Shown here: piece by piece, positions 1 to 7,570 of the stretch
Numbering within the stretch: position 1 is the first letter of the stretch
How the letters are laid out: each line of letters opens with the position of its first letter
Source: Plantibacter sp. PA-3-X8
GTDB lineage: Bacteria > Actinomycetota > Actinomycetes > Actinomycetales > Microbacteriaceae
Length of the DNA stretch: 64,000 nt
Assembly (NCBI RefSeq): GCF_003856975.1
Contig: NZ_CP033107.1
Location: forward strand, 992,001-1,056,000
Reading direction: 5' to 3'
Position numbers and translations under genes: made by a program
Notes under the pieces: generated by a model
The model's input: the letters and a program-made list of their open reading frames with translations, nothing else
Databases searched by the model: none
Told to the model about the DNA's origin: nothing

Positions 1-432
1 ATCGATTACCTCAAGTACTCCGTGCCCGGGTTCGTGTACAGCGTCGGCATCACCCCGGCGAACGCGGCCGCGTCGCTCGCCGCCCTCCGGCTCATGCGCG
101 ACGAGCCCGAGCGCCTCAGCCGCCTGCGGCAGAACGCCGACCGCTTCCGCGAGACGGCCCGGGCCGCCGGCATCGACATCGGCGACAGCGCCGACTCGCC
201 CGTCGTGCCGTGCATCGTCGGCAGCTCGGAACGGGCGCTCGCCCTGGCGACGGCGCTCTTCGACCACGGCTTCAGCGTCAACCCGATCCTGTACCCGGCC
301 GTACCGGACGACCAGGCGCGGCTCCGCTTCTTCATCACCGCGGAGCACACCGCCGAGCAGATCCAGCGGGTCGTGGACATCACGGCATCCGAACTCAACC
401 GCATCACCCACGACATCGAGGTATCCGCATGA
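1..432 (+). CDS. Alpha-oxoamine synthase-type aminotransferase, C-terminal part (truncated by window edge)
   Basis: The frame is open from base 1, so only the last 143 residues are present. They resemble the small domain of the PLP-dependent alpha-oxoamine synthases (8-amino-7-oxononanoate synthase, glycine C-acetyltransferase, serine palmitoyltransferase), which condense an amino acid with an acyl thioester. Visible features are the SVGITPANAAASLAALR helix and the C-terminal GFSVNPILYPAVP...ARLRFFITAEHT segment, which is typical of the family. The PLP lysine would lie before the window. The stop codon overlaps the MMPL transporter start (ATGA), so the two are translationally coupled. With the exporter and a phosphopantetheinyl transferase close by, a role in making an acyl-amino ketone natural product is more likely than biotin synthesis. 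This is inference. Confidence 0.8.
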   Translation: MDYLKYSVPGFVYSVGITPANAAASLAALRLMRDEPERLSRLRQNADRFRETARAAGIDIGDSADSPVVPCIVGSSERALALATALFDHGFSVNPILYPAVPDDQARLRFFITAEHTAEQIQRVVDITASELNRITHDIEVSA

Positions 433-2585
433 CGAACCACTCCAGAACGACTCCCAGACGACGGGCGGTGATCACGCTCCTGATCGGCCTGGTGTTCGCG
501 ATCGTGGCGAGCATCGCGGGGGCCGACGTCCTCGACAACCTCAAGACGGGCGGGTTCGACGACCCGCAGTCCGACTCCGTGGCTGCAGCGGACGTGCTCG
601 CCGACCGGTTCCCCGGCAGCGACCCGAAACTCGTCCTCGTCGTGGACGTCTCCGACGGACTCGACAGCGCCGCCGGCAGGGAGGCGCTCGACGACATCGT
701 CGGCGCTGTTGACGATGTGGACGGCGCCAGCGTCACCGGCTCCTACGCCGACGCGGAGCAGCTGCGGAGCGACACGGACCGCGGCGTCGTGCTCGTGGCG
801 CTCGCCGGAGACGAGGACACGGTGCAACGCGCGACCACCGCGCTCCGCGGGACGATCACCGAGGAGGTGACGTCGGCCACGGTCCGGTTCGGCGGCATCG
901 CGGGGATCAACGACGACCTGAACGCGCAGGTCAAGACGGACATCATCGTCGCGGAGACGATCGCCATCCCGATCACCCTCGTGCTGCTGTTCTTCGCGTT
1001 CCGCGGTGTGGTGGCCGCGCTGCTGCCCGTCGGCGTCGCGGGCGTCACGATCCTCGGTTCCCTCGGCCTGCTGAACGTGGTCGCGCAGCTCACCTCGGTC
1101 TCCCTGTTCGCAGTCAACCTCGTCACCGCGTTGGGCCTCGGACTCGCCATCGACTACTGCCTGCTGTTCCTCACCCGCTATCGGGACGAACGCTCGGGCG
1201 GAGCCACCGACGAGGAGGCGTTGCGGATCGCTCGGCGGACGACCGGCCGGACCATCGTGTTCAGCGGCGTCGTCGTCGCCGCGGCGCTCGCCACGCTGAT
1301 GCTGTTCGACCAGTACTTCCTGCGCTCGTTCGCCATCGCGGGACTCGTCATCGTGGCCTGCTCCGTGGTGGGCGCGGTCGTCCTGCTGGCCGCAGCCCTC
1401 ACCCTCCTGGGTCGCCGGATCGACTGGGGCCGTCTGCGCTCGCGGCGCCCGGCCGGGGCCGAGGGTCGGTTCTGGTACCGGGTGGGCGACCACGCGTATC
1501 GCCGTCCGTGGTTGGCGGTGCCCGTGATCGCGCTGCTCATCGCCATGGCCGCGCCGTTCGCGCACGCGGAGTTCGGGGTACCCGACGAACGAGTGCTCCC
1601 CGCCGACGCCGAGAGTCGTGTCGTGGCGGACATCATGCGGTCCGACTTCGACGTCGCCGAGGCGGACGCCGTCTCCGTCGTCACCGAGGACTGGGCGGGG
1701 ACGGACCGCGAGCTCGAGGAGTACGCCACCGGACTCTCCTCGATCACGGGCGTCGAGGCCGTCACGACGTCCCTCGGCAGCTTCGTCGACGGACGCCTCG
1801 TCGTCCCGGCCGACGCGCGGACGGAGCAGCACTTCCGTGACGGTTCGGCGCTCTGGCTGCAGGTCGCGACCGACGTCGTCCCGTACTCACCCGAGGGCTC
1901 GGAGCTCGTCCGCGACGTCCGTGCGGTGGACCCTGGAGCCGGCTCGACCGTCCTGGTCGGTGGCCTCGCGGCACAGATGATCGACATCGGTGACTCCATC
2001 TCGGCGCGTCTGCCGTTCGCCGCCGCGGCCATCGCGCTCATGACGCTGATCATCCTCTTCCTGTTCACGGGGAGCGTGCTGCTCCCGATCAAGGCGCTGG
2101 TGCTGAACGTGGTCGGGCTGGTCGGCATCCTGGGCGTCATCGTGTTCCTCTTCCAGGACGGCAACCTGTCGGACGTGCTCGGCTTCACCCCGTCGCCCAT
2201 CGCCATCTCGATCCCGATCCTGCTGTTCTGCATCGCCTTCGGACTCTCGATGGACTACGAGGTGTTCCTCCTCGCGCGGATCCAGGAACGGTTCCGTGCC
2301 ACGGGCGATCTCGCGGAGGCGGTGCGGAGCGGGCTCGGTGCGAGCGGCCCGATCATCACGGCCGCTGCGGCGATCCTCGCGGTGTCGTTCTTCGCCATGG
2401 CGACCTCCGGGGTGTCGATCATCAAGATGCTCGGCATCGGTACCGGTATCGCGATCCTCATCGACGCCATCCTGATCCGCGGCGTGCTCGTCCCGGTCTT
2501 CATGCGCGTCGCCGGACGATGCAACTGGTGGGTGCCGCGGTGGCTCGCGGCGATCCACCGTCGCATCGGGATCACGGAGGGCTGA
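429..2585 (+). CDS. MMPL/RND-family membrane transporter
   Basis: A 718-residue integral membrane protein of the MMPL branch of the RND superfamily, which exports lipids and other hydrophobic products using the proton gradient. It has the expected tandem layout: one N-terminal membrane helix, an extracytoplasmic loop (about residues 30-170), five or six helices, a second loop, and a second helix bundle. The paired signatures are visible: GLAIDYCLLFLTRYRDER near residue 240 and GLSMDYEVFLLARIQERF near 607, both with the Asp-Tyr pair used for proton relay. The ATG at 429 overlaps the upstream stop. An in-frame start further upstream would run through the previous gene and was rejected. The next gene begins directly after the stop. 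Probably exports the product of the locus; the substrate is unknown. Confidence 0.9.
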   Translation: MTNHSRTTPRRRAVITLLIGLVFAIVASIAGADVLDNLKTGGFDDPQSDSVAAADVLADRFPGSDPKLVLVVDVSDGLDSAAGREALDDIVGAVDDVDGASVTGSYADAEQLRSDTDRGVVLVALAGDEDTVQRATTALRGTITEEVTSATVRFGGIAGINDDLNAQVKTDIIVAETIAIPITLVLLFFAFRGVVAALLPVGVAGVTILGSLGLLNVVAQLTSVSLFAVNLVTALGLGLAIDYCLLFLTRYRDERSGGATDEEALRIARRTTGRTIVFSGVVVAAALATLMLFDQYFLRSFAIAGLVIVACSVVGAVVLLAAALTLLGRRIDWGRLRSRRPAGAEGRFWYRVGDHAYRRPWLAVPVIALLIAMAAPFAHAEFGVPDERVLPADAESRVVADIMRSDFDVAEADAVSVVTEDWAGTDRELEEYATGLSSITGVEAVTTSLGSFVDGRLVVPADARTEQHFRDGSALWLQVATDVVPYSPEGSELVRDVRAVDPGAGSTVLVGGLAAQMIDIGDSISARLPFAAAAIALMTLIILFLFTGSVLLPIKALVLNVVGLVGILGVIVFLFQDGNLSDVLGFTPSPIAISIPILLFCIAFGLSMDYEVFLLARIQERFRATGDLAEAVRSGLGASGPIITAAAAILAVSFFAMATSGVSIIKMLGIGTGIAILIDAILIRGVLVPVFMRVAGRCNWWVPRWLAAIHRRIGITEG

Positions 2586-3593
2586 GTGGACGCGCGGTTC
2601 AGCGGCCTGTCGGCCGATGACGACCTCTCGGCGCTCGTGTCCGAGGCGGCTCGTGCGGCGAACGCCCACAACACGCAGCCGTGGGGCGTGGACTGTCAGG
2701 GCGACGAACTCGTCCTCCGCCGGGATCGCACTCGCACCCTCGGCGCGAGCGATCCGCGAGGACGCGACACGATGCTGTCGTTCGGGGCGTTCGTCGAGTC
2801 ACTCCTCATCTGTGCGGCGTCGGCCGGTGTCGGACTGCGCTTCGAGGCCTCCACCGGCGGTGACGCGGAGACCGATGAGGTCGGCCGGTTCTCGCGCCAC
2901 CCGGAGGGCTACCAGACGACGTTCTCCTCGGCGGACGTCCGTGGACGACGCGTCTGGCGAGGGCGATGGCGGGACGGCGCTCCTCCGCCCGACGTCCTCA
3001 CGGCGGCCGCTGCGGAGGCGGAGCGTGCGGGGTTCCGGCTCGTCTCGATGCCGACCCGGGACGCCCGTCCGTTCCTCATCCGAGCCAACCGGTGGTTCTT
3101 CGGCGACGCGGCGATCGTCGCCGAGCTCCACCGGTGGACCCGCCTGTCGCCGCGCCACCCCGACTACGGCGAGGACGGACTCAACGACGCGATGCTCGTG
3201 CTGTCGAAGGTCGAACGAGCCGGCCTGCGGACGCTGATCAGCCCGCGGGTGTTCCGCGCGCTTCGCGGCGTCGGGCTGCCCGGGTTGTTGGCGAGGATGT
3301 CGGCCTCCGCGACCCAGGGCTCCGGCACCGTCCTCGGCGTGGTCAGTCCCACCGAGGCCCCACAGGAACTCGCCGCTGGGCGACTGCTCGCCCGGCTCTG
3401 GCTCGGCTTCCAGCGCCACGGCCTGTACGTGCATCCCCAGAGCGCGCCGCTCGACTGTCCGGAGACCAGAGCCATGCTCGAAGAACGCTGGCAAATCGCC
3501 CGGGACGAGCAGCTCGTCGCCTGGTTCCGGGTCGGCATCCCCGCCTCGGACCCCGCGACGCGCTTGGCGTCCCCGCGTCGATCGAGTGGCTGA
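2586..3593 (+). CDS. Acg-type nitroreductase-fold flavoprotein
   Basis: A 335-residue protein of the nitroreductase superfamily, closest in style to the Acg (Rv2032) group of actinobacterial FMN-binding proteins. The N-terminal motif AARAANAHNTQPW (about residues 21-33) is the phosphate-binding signature of the fold. The rest resembles the pseudo-dimeric Acg layout, in which two nitroreductase halves sit in one chain. Acg proteins often lack catalytic activity and may only sequester FMN, so I do not assign a reaction. The GTG start follows the upstream TGA without a gap, and the 3' end overlaps the phosphopantetheinyl transferase gene by 8 nt, so it is the middle cistron of the same operon. 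A redox step in the pathway is possible. Confidence 0.75.
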   Translation: MDARFSGLSADDDLSALVSEAARAANAHNTQPWGVDCQGDELVLRRDRTRTLGASDPRGRDTMLSFGAFVESLLICAASAGVGLRFEASTGGDAETDEVGRFSRHPEGYQTTFSSADVRGRRVWRGRWRDGAPPPDVLTAAAAEAERAGFRLVSMPTRDARPFLIRANRWFFGDAAIVAELHRWTRLSPRHPDYGEDGLNDAMLVLSKVERAGLRTLISPRVFRALRGVGLPGLLARMSASATQGSGTVLGVVSPTEAPQELAAGRLLARLWLGFQRHGLYVHPQSAPLDCPETRAMLEERWQIARDEQLVAWFRVGIPASDPATRLASPRRSSG

Positions 3594-4272
3594 ATCCGCA
3601 GCCGCGGTCGTCGACGCTCTCCGGATGCAGGTGCCGTCGGGCGTCGTCGTCTCGGCGTCCGTCGGCACCGCACCCGGGCCGTTCGGGGTCCGTCCGACTC
3701 AGGCTCTTCGGAGCACCGAATCCCGCTCGGCGCGCGACTGCGCCAGGGCGGCACTCGCGATGCTCGGCCAGCGCTCCACGGACATCCCGACGGGGGAGGG
3801 CGGGCAACCGGTCTGGCCGACCGGCGTCGTCGGGAGTCTCTCGCACTGCCCCGGCTTCACGATCGCAGCCGTCGGTCACGTCGGTGTCGCGAGCGCCATC
3901 GGGATCGACGTCGAGGTGCACCGGCCCGTCCGTCCCGCCGTCGCGGCGACGATCGTCTGCGGGGATGAGGCGTCCATGCTCACACGGCTCGCCTCGAGCC
4001 ATCCGACCGTCGCGTGGAGCGCCGTGTTGTGGAGCGTCAAGGAGAGCGTCTTCAAGGCGTGGTACCCGCTCACCGGCCGATGGGTCGACTACACGGCGTG
4101 TGAGGTGGTGATCCACCCGGATCGGGGCTCGTTCGATGCGCGGATCGTCGTGTCGGCCGGCCCGACCGCGCGCTCGACCACGCCGCGCACCTTCACCGGC
4201 CGGTGGTCGGTGGTGGGCACCCACCTTTGCAGCGTCGTCATCGTCCCGGCCTCGCAGCGACAGGACGGGTGA
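3586..4272 (+). CDS. Sfp/EntD-type 4'-phosphopantetheinyl transferase
   Basis: A 228-residue protein with the three signatures of the Sfp/EntD family: GSLSHC (about residue 84), the Mg-binding GIDVEVH (about 106), and WSVKESVFKAWYPL (about 149), whose Glu and Lys hold the metal and CoA. It would transfer the phosphopantetheine arm from CoA to a carrier-protein serine, activating a polyketide synthase, peptide synthetase or acyl-carrier protein. No carrier protein is visible here, so its partner presumably lies to the left of the window. The GTG start is inside the end of the preceding gene (8-nt overlap), which supports co-translation. Length is normal for the family. Confidence 0.9.
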   Translation: MAESAAAVVDALRMQVPSGVVVSASVGTAPGPFGVRPTQALRSTESRSARDCARAALAMLGQRSTDIPTGEGGQPVWPTGVVGSLSHCPGFTIAAVGHVGVASAIGIDVEVHRPVRPAVAATIVCGDEASMLTRLASSHPTVAWSAVLWSVKESVFKAWYPLTGRWVDYTACEVVIHPDRGSFDARIVVSAGPTARSTTPRTFTGRWSVVGTHLCSVVIVPASQRQDG

Positions 4273-4336
4273 TCGGCTGTTCCGGTCGGCGCGGGTACCG
4301 TTGAGGACGATGTCGTCGACCGCAGGAGGAGGGGCC

Positions 4337-4837
4337 ATGTCGGACGAGGAACGGACGACGACGGACTGGCGTGCAGTGGCCGCCGCCCTCGCGAACGACG
4401 ACGCCCGGACGGTGTACGCGCAACTCGTCCTCGGGCAGGAGCCCGACCTCGGCGCCACCCAGCGTGCTGTGCGGCGAGCCGAGCAGAGCGTCCAGACGTT
4501 GTCTCGGGCGGGCCTGTTGGATATTGACGGACGTGCTTCGGGCAGGGTGTTCCGGGACCTCCTCGCGGCCGCCGCACCGCCGAAGCGCGAAGGGATCGAC
4601 CGCTTCCTGGTCGACGGTCGGATCGTGCAGTACCCGTCGAATCCGGACGAGCGGCAGGCGCTGTTGCAGCGCGTCGCGGCATCAGTGCTCGAGCCTGGTG
4701 AGGTGGTCGACGAAGCCGAGATCAACGAGCGGTTGTCCGCGTTCCACGACGACGTCGCGGTGCTCCGGCGGTACCTCGTCGACGCGCAGCTCGTCGAGCG
4801 CACGCGTTCGGGGACCGAATACGCGCTCGTCACCTGA
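4337..4837 (+). CDS. DUF2087-domain protein (possible transcriptional regulator)
   Basis: A 166-residue soluble protein. The N-terminal half (about 10-60) looks like a winged-helix fold of the ArsR/MarR type: short helices with repeated Ala, Gln and Arg, then a SRAGLLDIDGRASGRVFR hairpin. The C-terminal half ends in DDVAVLRRYLVDAQLVERTRSGTEYAL, the DUF2087 signature. Proteins of this build are annotated as regulators, but no ligand or target is known. The start at 4337 follows a strong AGGAGGAGG ribosome site. A TACCGT -10 box at 4296-4301 lies 8 nt before an in-frame ATG at 4310, so a nine-residue-longer leaderless product is an alternative. Convergent with the GH20 gene across a repeat-filled gap. 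Confidence 0.75.
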   Translation: MSDEERTTTDWRAVAAALANDDARTVYAQLVLGQEPDLGATQRAVRRAEQSVQTLSRAGLLDIDGRASGRVFRDLLAAAAPPKREGIDRFLVDGRIVQYPSNPDERQALLQRVAASVLEPGEVVDEAEINERLSAFHDDVAVLRRYLVDAQLVERTRSGTEYALVT

Positions 4838-4845
4838 GGAGGCCG

Positions 4846-5040
4846 CCCTTCGACAGACTCAGGGACTGGTGCGCGCGACGGCGGCCCTCTTCCGGTCACT
4901 GAGCTTGTCGAAGTGCGCACGAGGGGCTTGCGGGGCCCTTCGACAGGCTCAGGGACCGGGTTGGGGGGCTCGGGGACCAGGCGGGAGGCTTTGGGGACCG
5001 ACGGGAGGCTTAGAGACCGGGCGGCAGGCCCGCGGCCGGC
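4846..5040. repeat. CTTCGACA(A/G)GCTCAG repeat cluster between convergent genes
   Basis: The gap between the DUF2087 gene and GH20 is filled with repeats. A forward copy at 4846-4868 (CTTCGACAGACTCAGGGAC) and an inverted copy at 4892-4913 form a long imperfect hairpin. A second forward copy lies at 4936-4959, followed by degenerate GCTCGGGGACC-type tandem units to about 5035. The paired arms between convergent genes could act as a bidirectional terminator. No coding potential apart from shadows. Confidence 0.8.
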
Positions 5041-5041
5041 G

Positions 5042-6673
5042 TCAGGCGCGGATGTCCTTCGTGAGCTCCTCCACGAGGGCGGCCCGCTGCTCGCGGGTGG
5101 ACGGCCGACCCTCGGCGTCGGGACGCTCCTGCCACGGGAACGGTCCCGAAGCGCGGCGGTACTCGACCCCGAGGGCGTCGAGGCGGGCGAGGTGCTGCTG
5201 CAGCCGCGCCTCGAAGCCCGCGAGGTCGCGCTCGCGGCCGACCCAGGCGACCTCGGCGAGGGCGCACAGCCGCGGGTATGCCTGGTAGTCGATGACGCGG
5301 GCGGAGTCCATGTGCTCGGTCCAGATGTTCGCCTGCACCCCGATGATGTGCTCGGCCTGCGCCTCCGTCAGCTCAGCCGGCACCGGCTCGAAGGTGTACA
5401 CCTCCGCGACGGTCAGCGGTGGCCCGACCGGGATCGGCTCACCCGGCAGCTCCGACTCGCGGTAATCGAGGTAGACGCGGTCGTCCGGGCAGGCGATGAC
5501 GTCGTACCCCTGGCGTGCGGCGGCGACCGCACCGAACTCGCCGCGCCATGAGGCGACGGTCGCGTCCTTCGGCAATCCGCCGCCCTCGAGGATCTCGTCC
5601 CAGCCGTACAGGCGTCGGCCGGCGGCGCACAGGTGCGCCTCGAGTTGGCGGATGAACCACGCCTGCAGCGCTTCGACGGAGTCGAGCCCGCGCTCGGCCA
5701 TGAGGGCTTGCGTTCGAGCGCTCGCTGCCCAGCGGGTCTTCTTCGCCTCGTCGCCACCGACGCCGATGAAGGTCGATGGGAAGAGCTCCATGACCTCGTC
5801 GAACACGGTGCGGAAGAACGCGACCGTCTCCTCGCCCATGTCGAGGATCGCCTCGTTGATGCCCCACCTCGTCCACACCGACGGCTCGTCCGCGTCCTGC
5901 GCCACATCCGGCACGCCCAGCTCCGGGTACGCGGCGATGATCGCTCGCGCATGACCGGGCAGGTCGATCTCGGGGACGACCGTGATGGACCGCTCAGCGG
6001 CGTAGGCGACGATCTCGCGCAGGTCGTCCTTCGTGTAGAAGCCGCCGTGCGGGCGGCCGTCGCCGGGAGCGTGCCGTGCTGCGCCGTGCTGGCTCTCGGT
6101 CCGCCACCCGCCGACCTCGGTCAGCTTCGGGAAGGCGTCGATCTGGATCCGCCAGCCCTGGTCGTCGGTGAGGTGGAAATGGAGGACGTTGAGCTTGTGG
6201 CGCGCGGCGAGGTCGATGAACCGCAGCACGTCGGACGTGGGGAGGAAGTGCCTGGCCACGTCGAGCATGACGCCGCGCCACCCGAAGCGCGGGGCGTCGT
6301 CGATGGTCGTCGCCGGGACGGTCCAGTCGACGCCGGGGACGAGCGCACGGCGGTTGACCGCAGGGGGAAGGAGCTGGGTCAGGGTCACCGCACCCGAGAA
6401 CGCGCCGGAGGCGTCGGCGGCGACGATGCGCACACCGTCCGCGTCGACCACGAGCCGGTAGCCGCCGGCCGCGACGGTGTCGTCGTGGATGAACGCGATG
6501 CTGTCGGTCCGCAGGTCGATCCGTGCGTCGAGGTCGAACCCGGTCGACGTCTGCAGCACCCCGCGCAACCAGCGGGTCGCGGCCGAGAAGCGGTGGTCAC
6601 CGCCGAGCCCGGTCGTCTCGCTCAGCGTGAAGGCGCCGTCGTGCTGCTGGATGGACACGGGCAGTGGAAGCAT
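5042..6673 (-). CDS. GH20 beta-N-acetylhexosaminidase
   Basis: A 543-residue enzyme of glycoside hydrolase family 20, which removes terminal beta-GlcNAc or beta-GalNAc by substrate-assisted catalysis. The N-terminal GH20b domain (about 1-135) is followed by the TIM barrel with GWRGVMLDVARHF, HFHLTDDQGWRIQI (about 165) and the catalytic pair in FIGVGGDEAKK (Asp-Glu, about 306). The conserved tryptophan motif TSSR/W..GWDE appears as RLYGWDEI. No signal peptide is visible, so it probably acts on imported oligosaccharides, which matches the ABC importer in the same locus. The start is an ATG after GGAGAG. Last gene of the leftward locus, separated by 115 bp from a pseudogene. Confidence 0.92.
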   Translation of the reverse strand: MLPLPVSIQQHDGAFTLSETTGLGGDHRFSAATRWLRGVLQTSTGFDLDARIDLRTDSIAFIHDDTVAAGGYRLVVDADGVRIVAADASGAFSGAVTLTQLLPPAVNRRALVPGVDWTVPATTIDDAPRFGWRGVMLDVARHFLPTSDVLRFIDLAARHKLNVLHFHLTDDQGWRIQIDAFPKLTEVGGWRTESQHGAARHAPGDGRPHGGFYTKDDLREIVAYAAERSITVVPEIDLPGHARAIIAAYPELGVPDVAQDADEPSVWTRWGINEAILDMGEETVAFFRTVFDEVMELFPSTFIGVGGDEAKKTRWAASARTQALMAERGLDSVEALQAWFIRQLEAHLCAAGRRLYGWDEILEGGGLPKDATVASWRGEFGAVAAARQGYDVIACPDDRVYLDYRESELPGEPIPVGPPLTVAEVYTFEPVPAELTEAQAEHIIGVQANIWTEHMDSARVIDYQAYPRLCALAEVAWVGRERDLAGFEARLQQHLARLDALGVEYRRASGPFPWQERPDAEGRPSTREQRAALVEELTKDIRA

Positions 6674-6702
6674 CGGTGGTTCTCTCCTCGAGTGCTGATG
6701 GG

Positions 6703-6772
6703 CCGTTCTCAGGACATCTGCGGCGCGGCTGGCCGGGAACCCGGTGACACGCCGGAGGACTCCTGAGAACGG
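6703..6772. repeat. 70-bp element with 12-bp perfect inverted ends
   Basis: Arms CCGTTCTCAGGA (6703-6714) and TCCTGAGAACGG (6761-6772) enclose 46 nt that are themselves GC-rich and foldable. The element lies in the 5' region of GH20, downstream of the D-aminoacylase remnant. It may be a terminator-like or attenuator hairpin, or a small palindromic mobile unit. A similar structure with a longer arm occurs at 32183-32268, and both arms contain TCAGGA. Confidence 0.6.
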
Positions 6773-6788
6773 TCCCGGATGGTGGAGG

Positions 6789-7139
6789 TCAGGATGGGCG
6801 GTCGACGAGGGTGGTGAGCCGGTCGGCGATCAGCGTATCCGAGACGACGGTGAGCGGCGACTGACCGGCCTCGGCGGCGAGCTCGGCGATGCTGCGGCCG
6901 ACGAGCTCGCGGAGGTCGGGGTGCGACACCTGCGCAATGCGCACAGCGGACCAGTCGACGCGCTCGTCGAACGGCGGCTCGGCGAAGGCGCGTTCGAGTT
7001 CGTCGACGATGGCGTCGTCCCGGAGACGGTCGATGACGGCGTCGCCGCCACCGCCCGTCACCCAGGTGGGCAGCAGGGCGGTGAGGGCGGTGCCGCGGAG
7101 GACGCCGCCCGGGAGGATGGTGCCGGTGCCGTGATCCAT
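6789..7139 (-). pseudogene. D-aminoacylase (N-acyl-D-amino-acid deacylase) internal fragment
   Basis: A 116-residue open frame that matches only a middle slice of the roughly 530-residue N-acyl-D-amino-acid amidohydrolases. Visible are the family-like stretch RGTALTALLPTWVTGGG, then DAVIDRLRDD, W..VRIAQVSHPDLRELVGRSIAELA and the following AGQSPL helix. The metal-binding N-terminal barrel strands and the C-terminal domain are both missing, so it cannot be an active deacylase. It still has a plausible ribosome site (GGAGA before 7139; an in-frame upstream ATG ends at 7172) and a very good promoter, so a short protein may still be made. Probably a decayed gene whose promoter now reads towards GH20; an orphan small protein is the alternative. 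Confidence 0.6.
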
Positions 7140-7203
7140 GGGCCGCTCTCCAGTCGTCGGGCGATTGCGCATGTTGCAACGGGGGTTGCGTCAATGCCCG
7201 ACA

Positions 7204-7232
7204 ACTGTAAAGGGTCCGAACAAACGTGTCAA
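7204..7232 (-). promoter_or_regulatory. Sigma70-type promoter, TTGACA-17-TACAGT
   Basis: On the minus strand TTGACA (7227-7232) and TACAGT (7204-7209) are separated by exactly 17 nt, the best consensus promoter seen in this part of the window. Transcription would start near 7197 and run into the D-aminoacylase fragment and possibly GH20. A short palindrome, TTGCAACGGGGGTTGC-like, lies just downstream at about 7174-7188 and could be an operator. Confidence 0.65.
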
Positions 7233-7256
7233 CGATGTGGAGACGGGGTTGCGGGG

Positions 7257-7560
7257 GAGGGTTGCTCGGCACTTCGACAGGCTCAGTGACCGGTGGAGGC
7301 GGCTCGGTGACTGGGGAGGCGGCTAAGTGGTCGGAGGGTTGCTCGGCACTTCGACAGGCTCAGTGACCGGGGAAGGGTGGGCCTCGTGACCGGTTGCCGG
7401 TGGGCCAGCGAGCGGGGAGGGCAGATCGGCACTTCAACAGGCTCAGTGACCTGGGATGCGGCTCAGTGACCGCGGGAGGGCGGCTCGGTGGCCGGGGGAG
7501 GCGGGCTCGGTGACCGGACCCGCCCGGCTCAGTGACCGGGCGGGTCCGGGCCCGGCGGCC
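7257..7560. repeat. CTTCGACAGGCTCAG repeat cluster (longest gene-free stretch)
   Basis: The gap 7173-7570 carries the promoter above and then only repeats. A 37-bp sequence containing CTTCGACAGGCTCAGTGACC is present exactly twice, at 7257-7293 and 7334-7370 (77 bp apart). A third copy with one change (CTTCAACAGG) starts at 7432. Between and after them are degenerate units ending in GCTC(A/G)GTGACCGG up to about 7545. All copies point in the plus direction. I see no gene here. Confidence 0.85.
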
Positions 7561-7570
7561 GGGCGGGCGG

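Noticed and set aside
1..432. Biotin biosynthesis gene (bioF)
   Set aside because: The C-terminal sequence fits the family, but no other bio gene follows; the neighbours are an exporter and a phosphopantetheinyl transferase.
6..1832. A 608-codon minus-strand open frame opposite the MMPL gene
   Set aside because: Its product is Arg/Asp/His-rich low complexity with no domain; it is the antisense shadow of a clear MMPL transporter in high-GC DNA.
7257..7560. Insertion sequence remnant
   Set aside because: Repeated sequence is present, but there is no transposase fragment, no terminal inverted repeat around the cluster and no target duplication.
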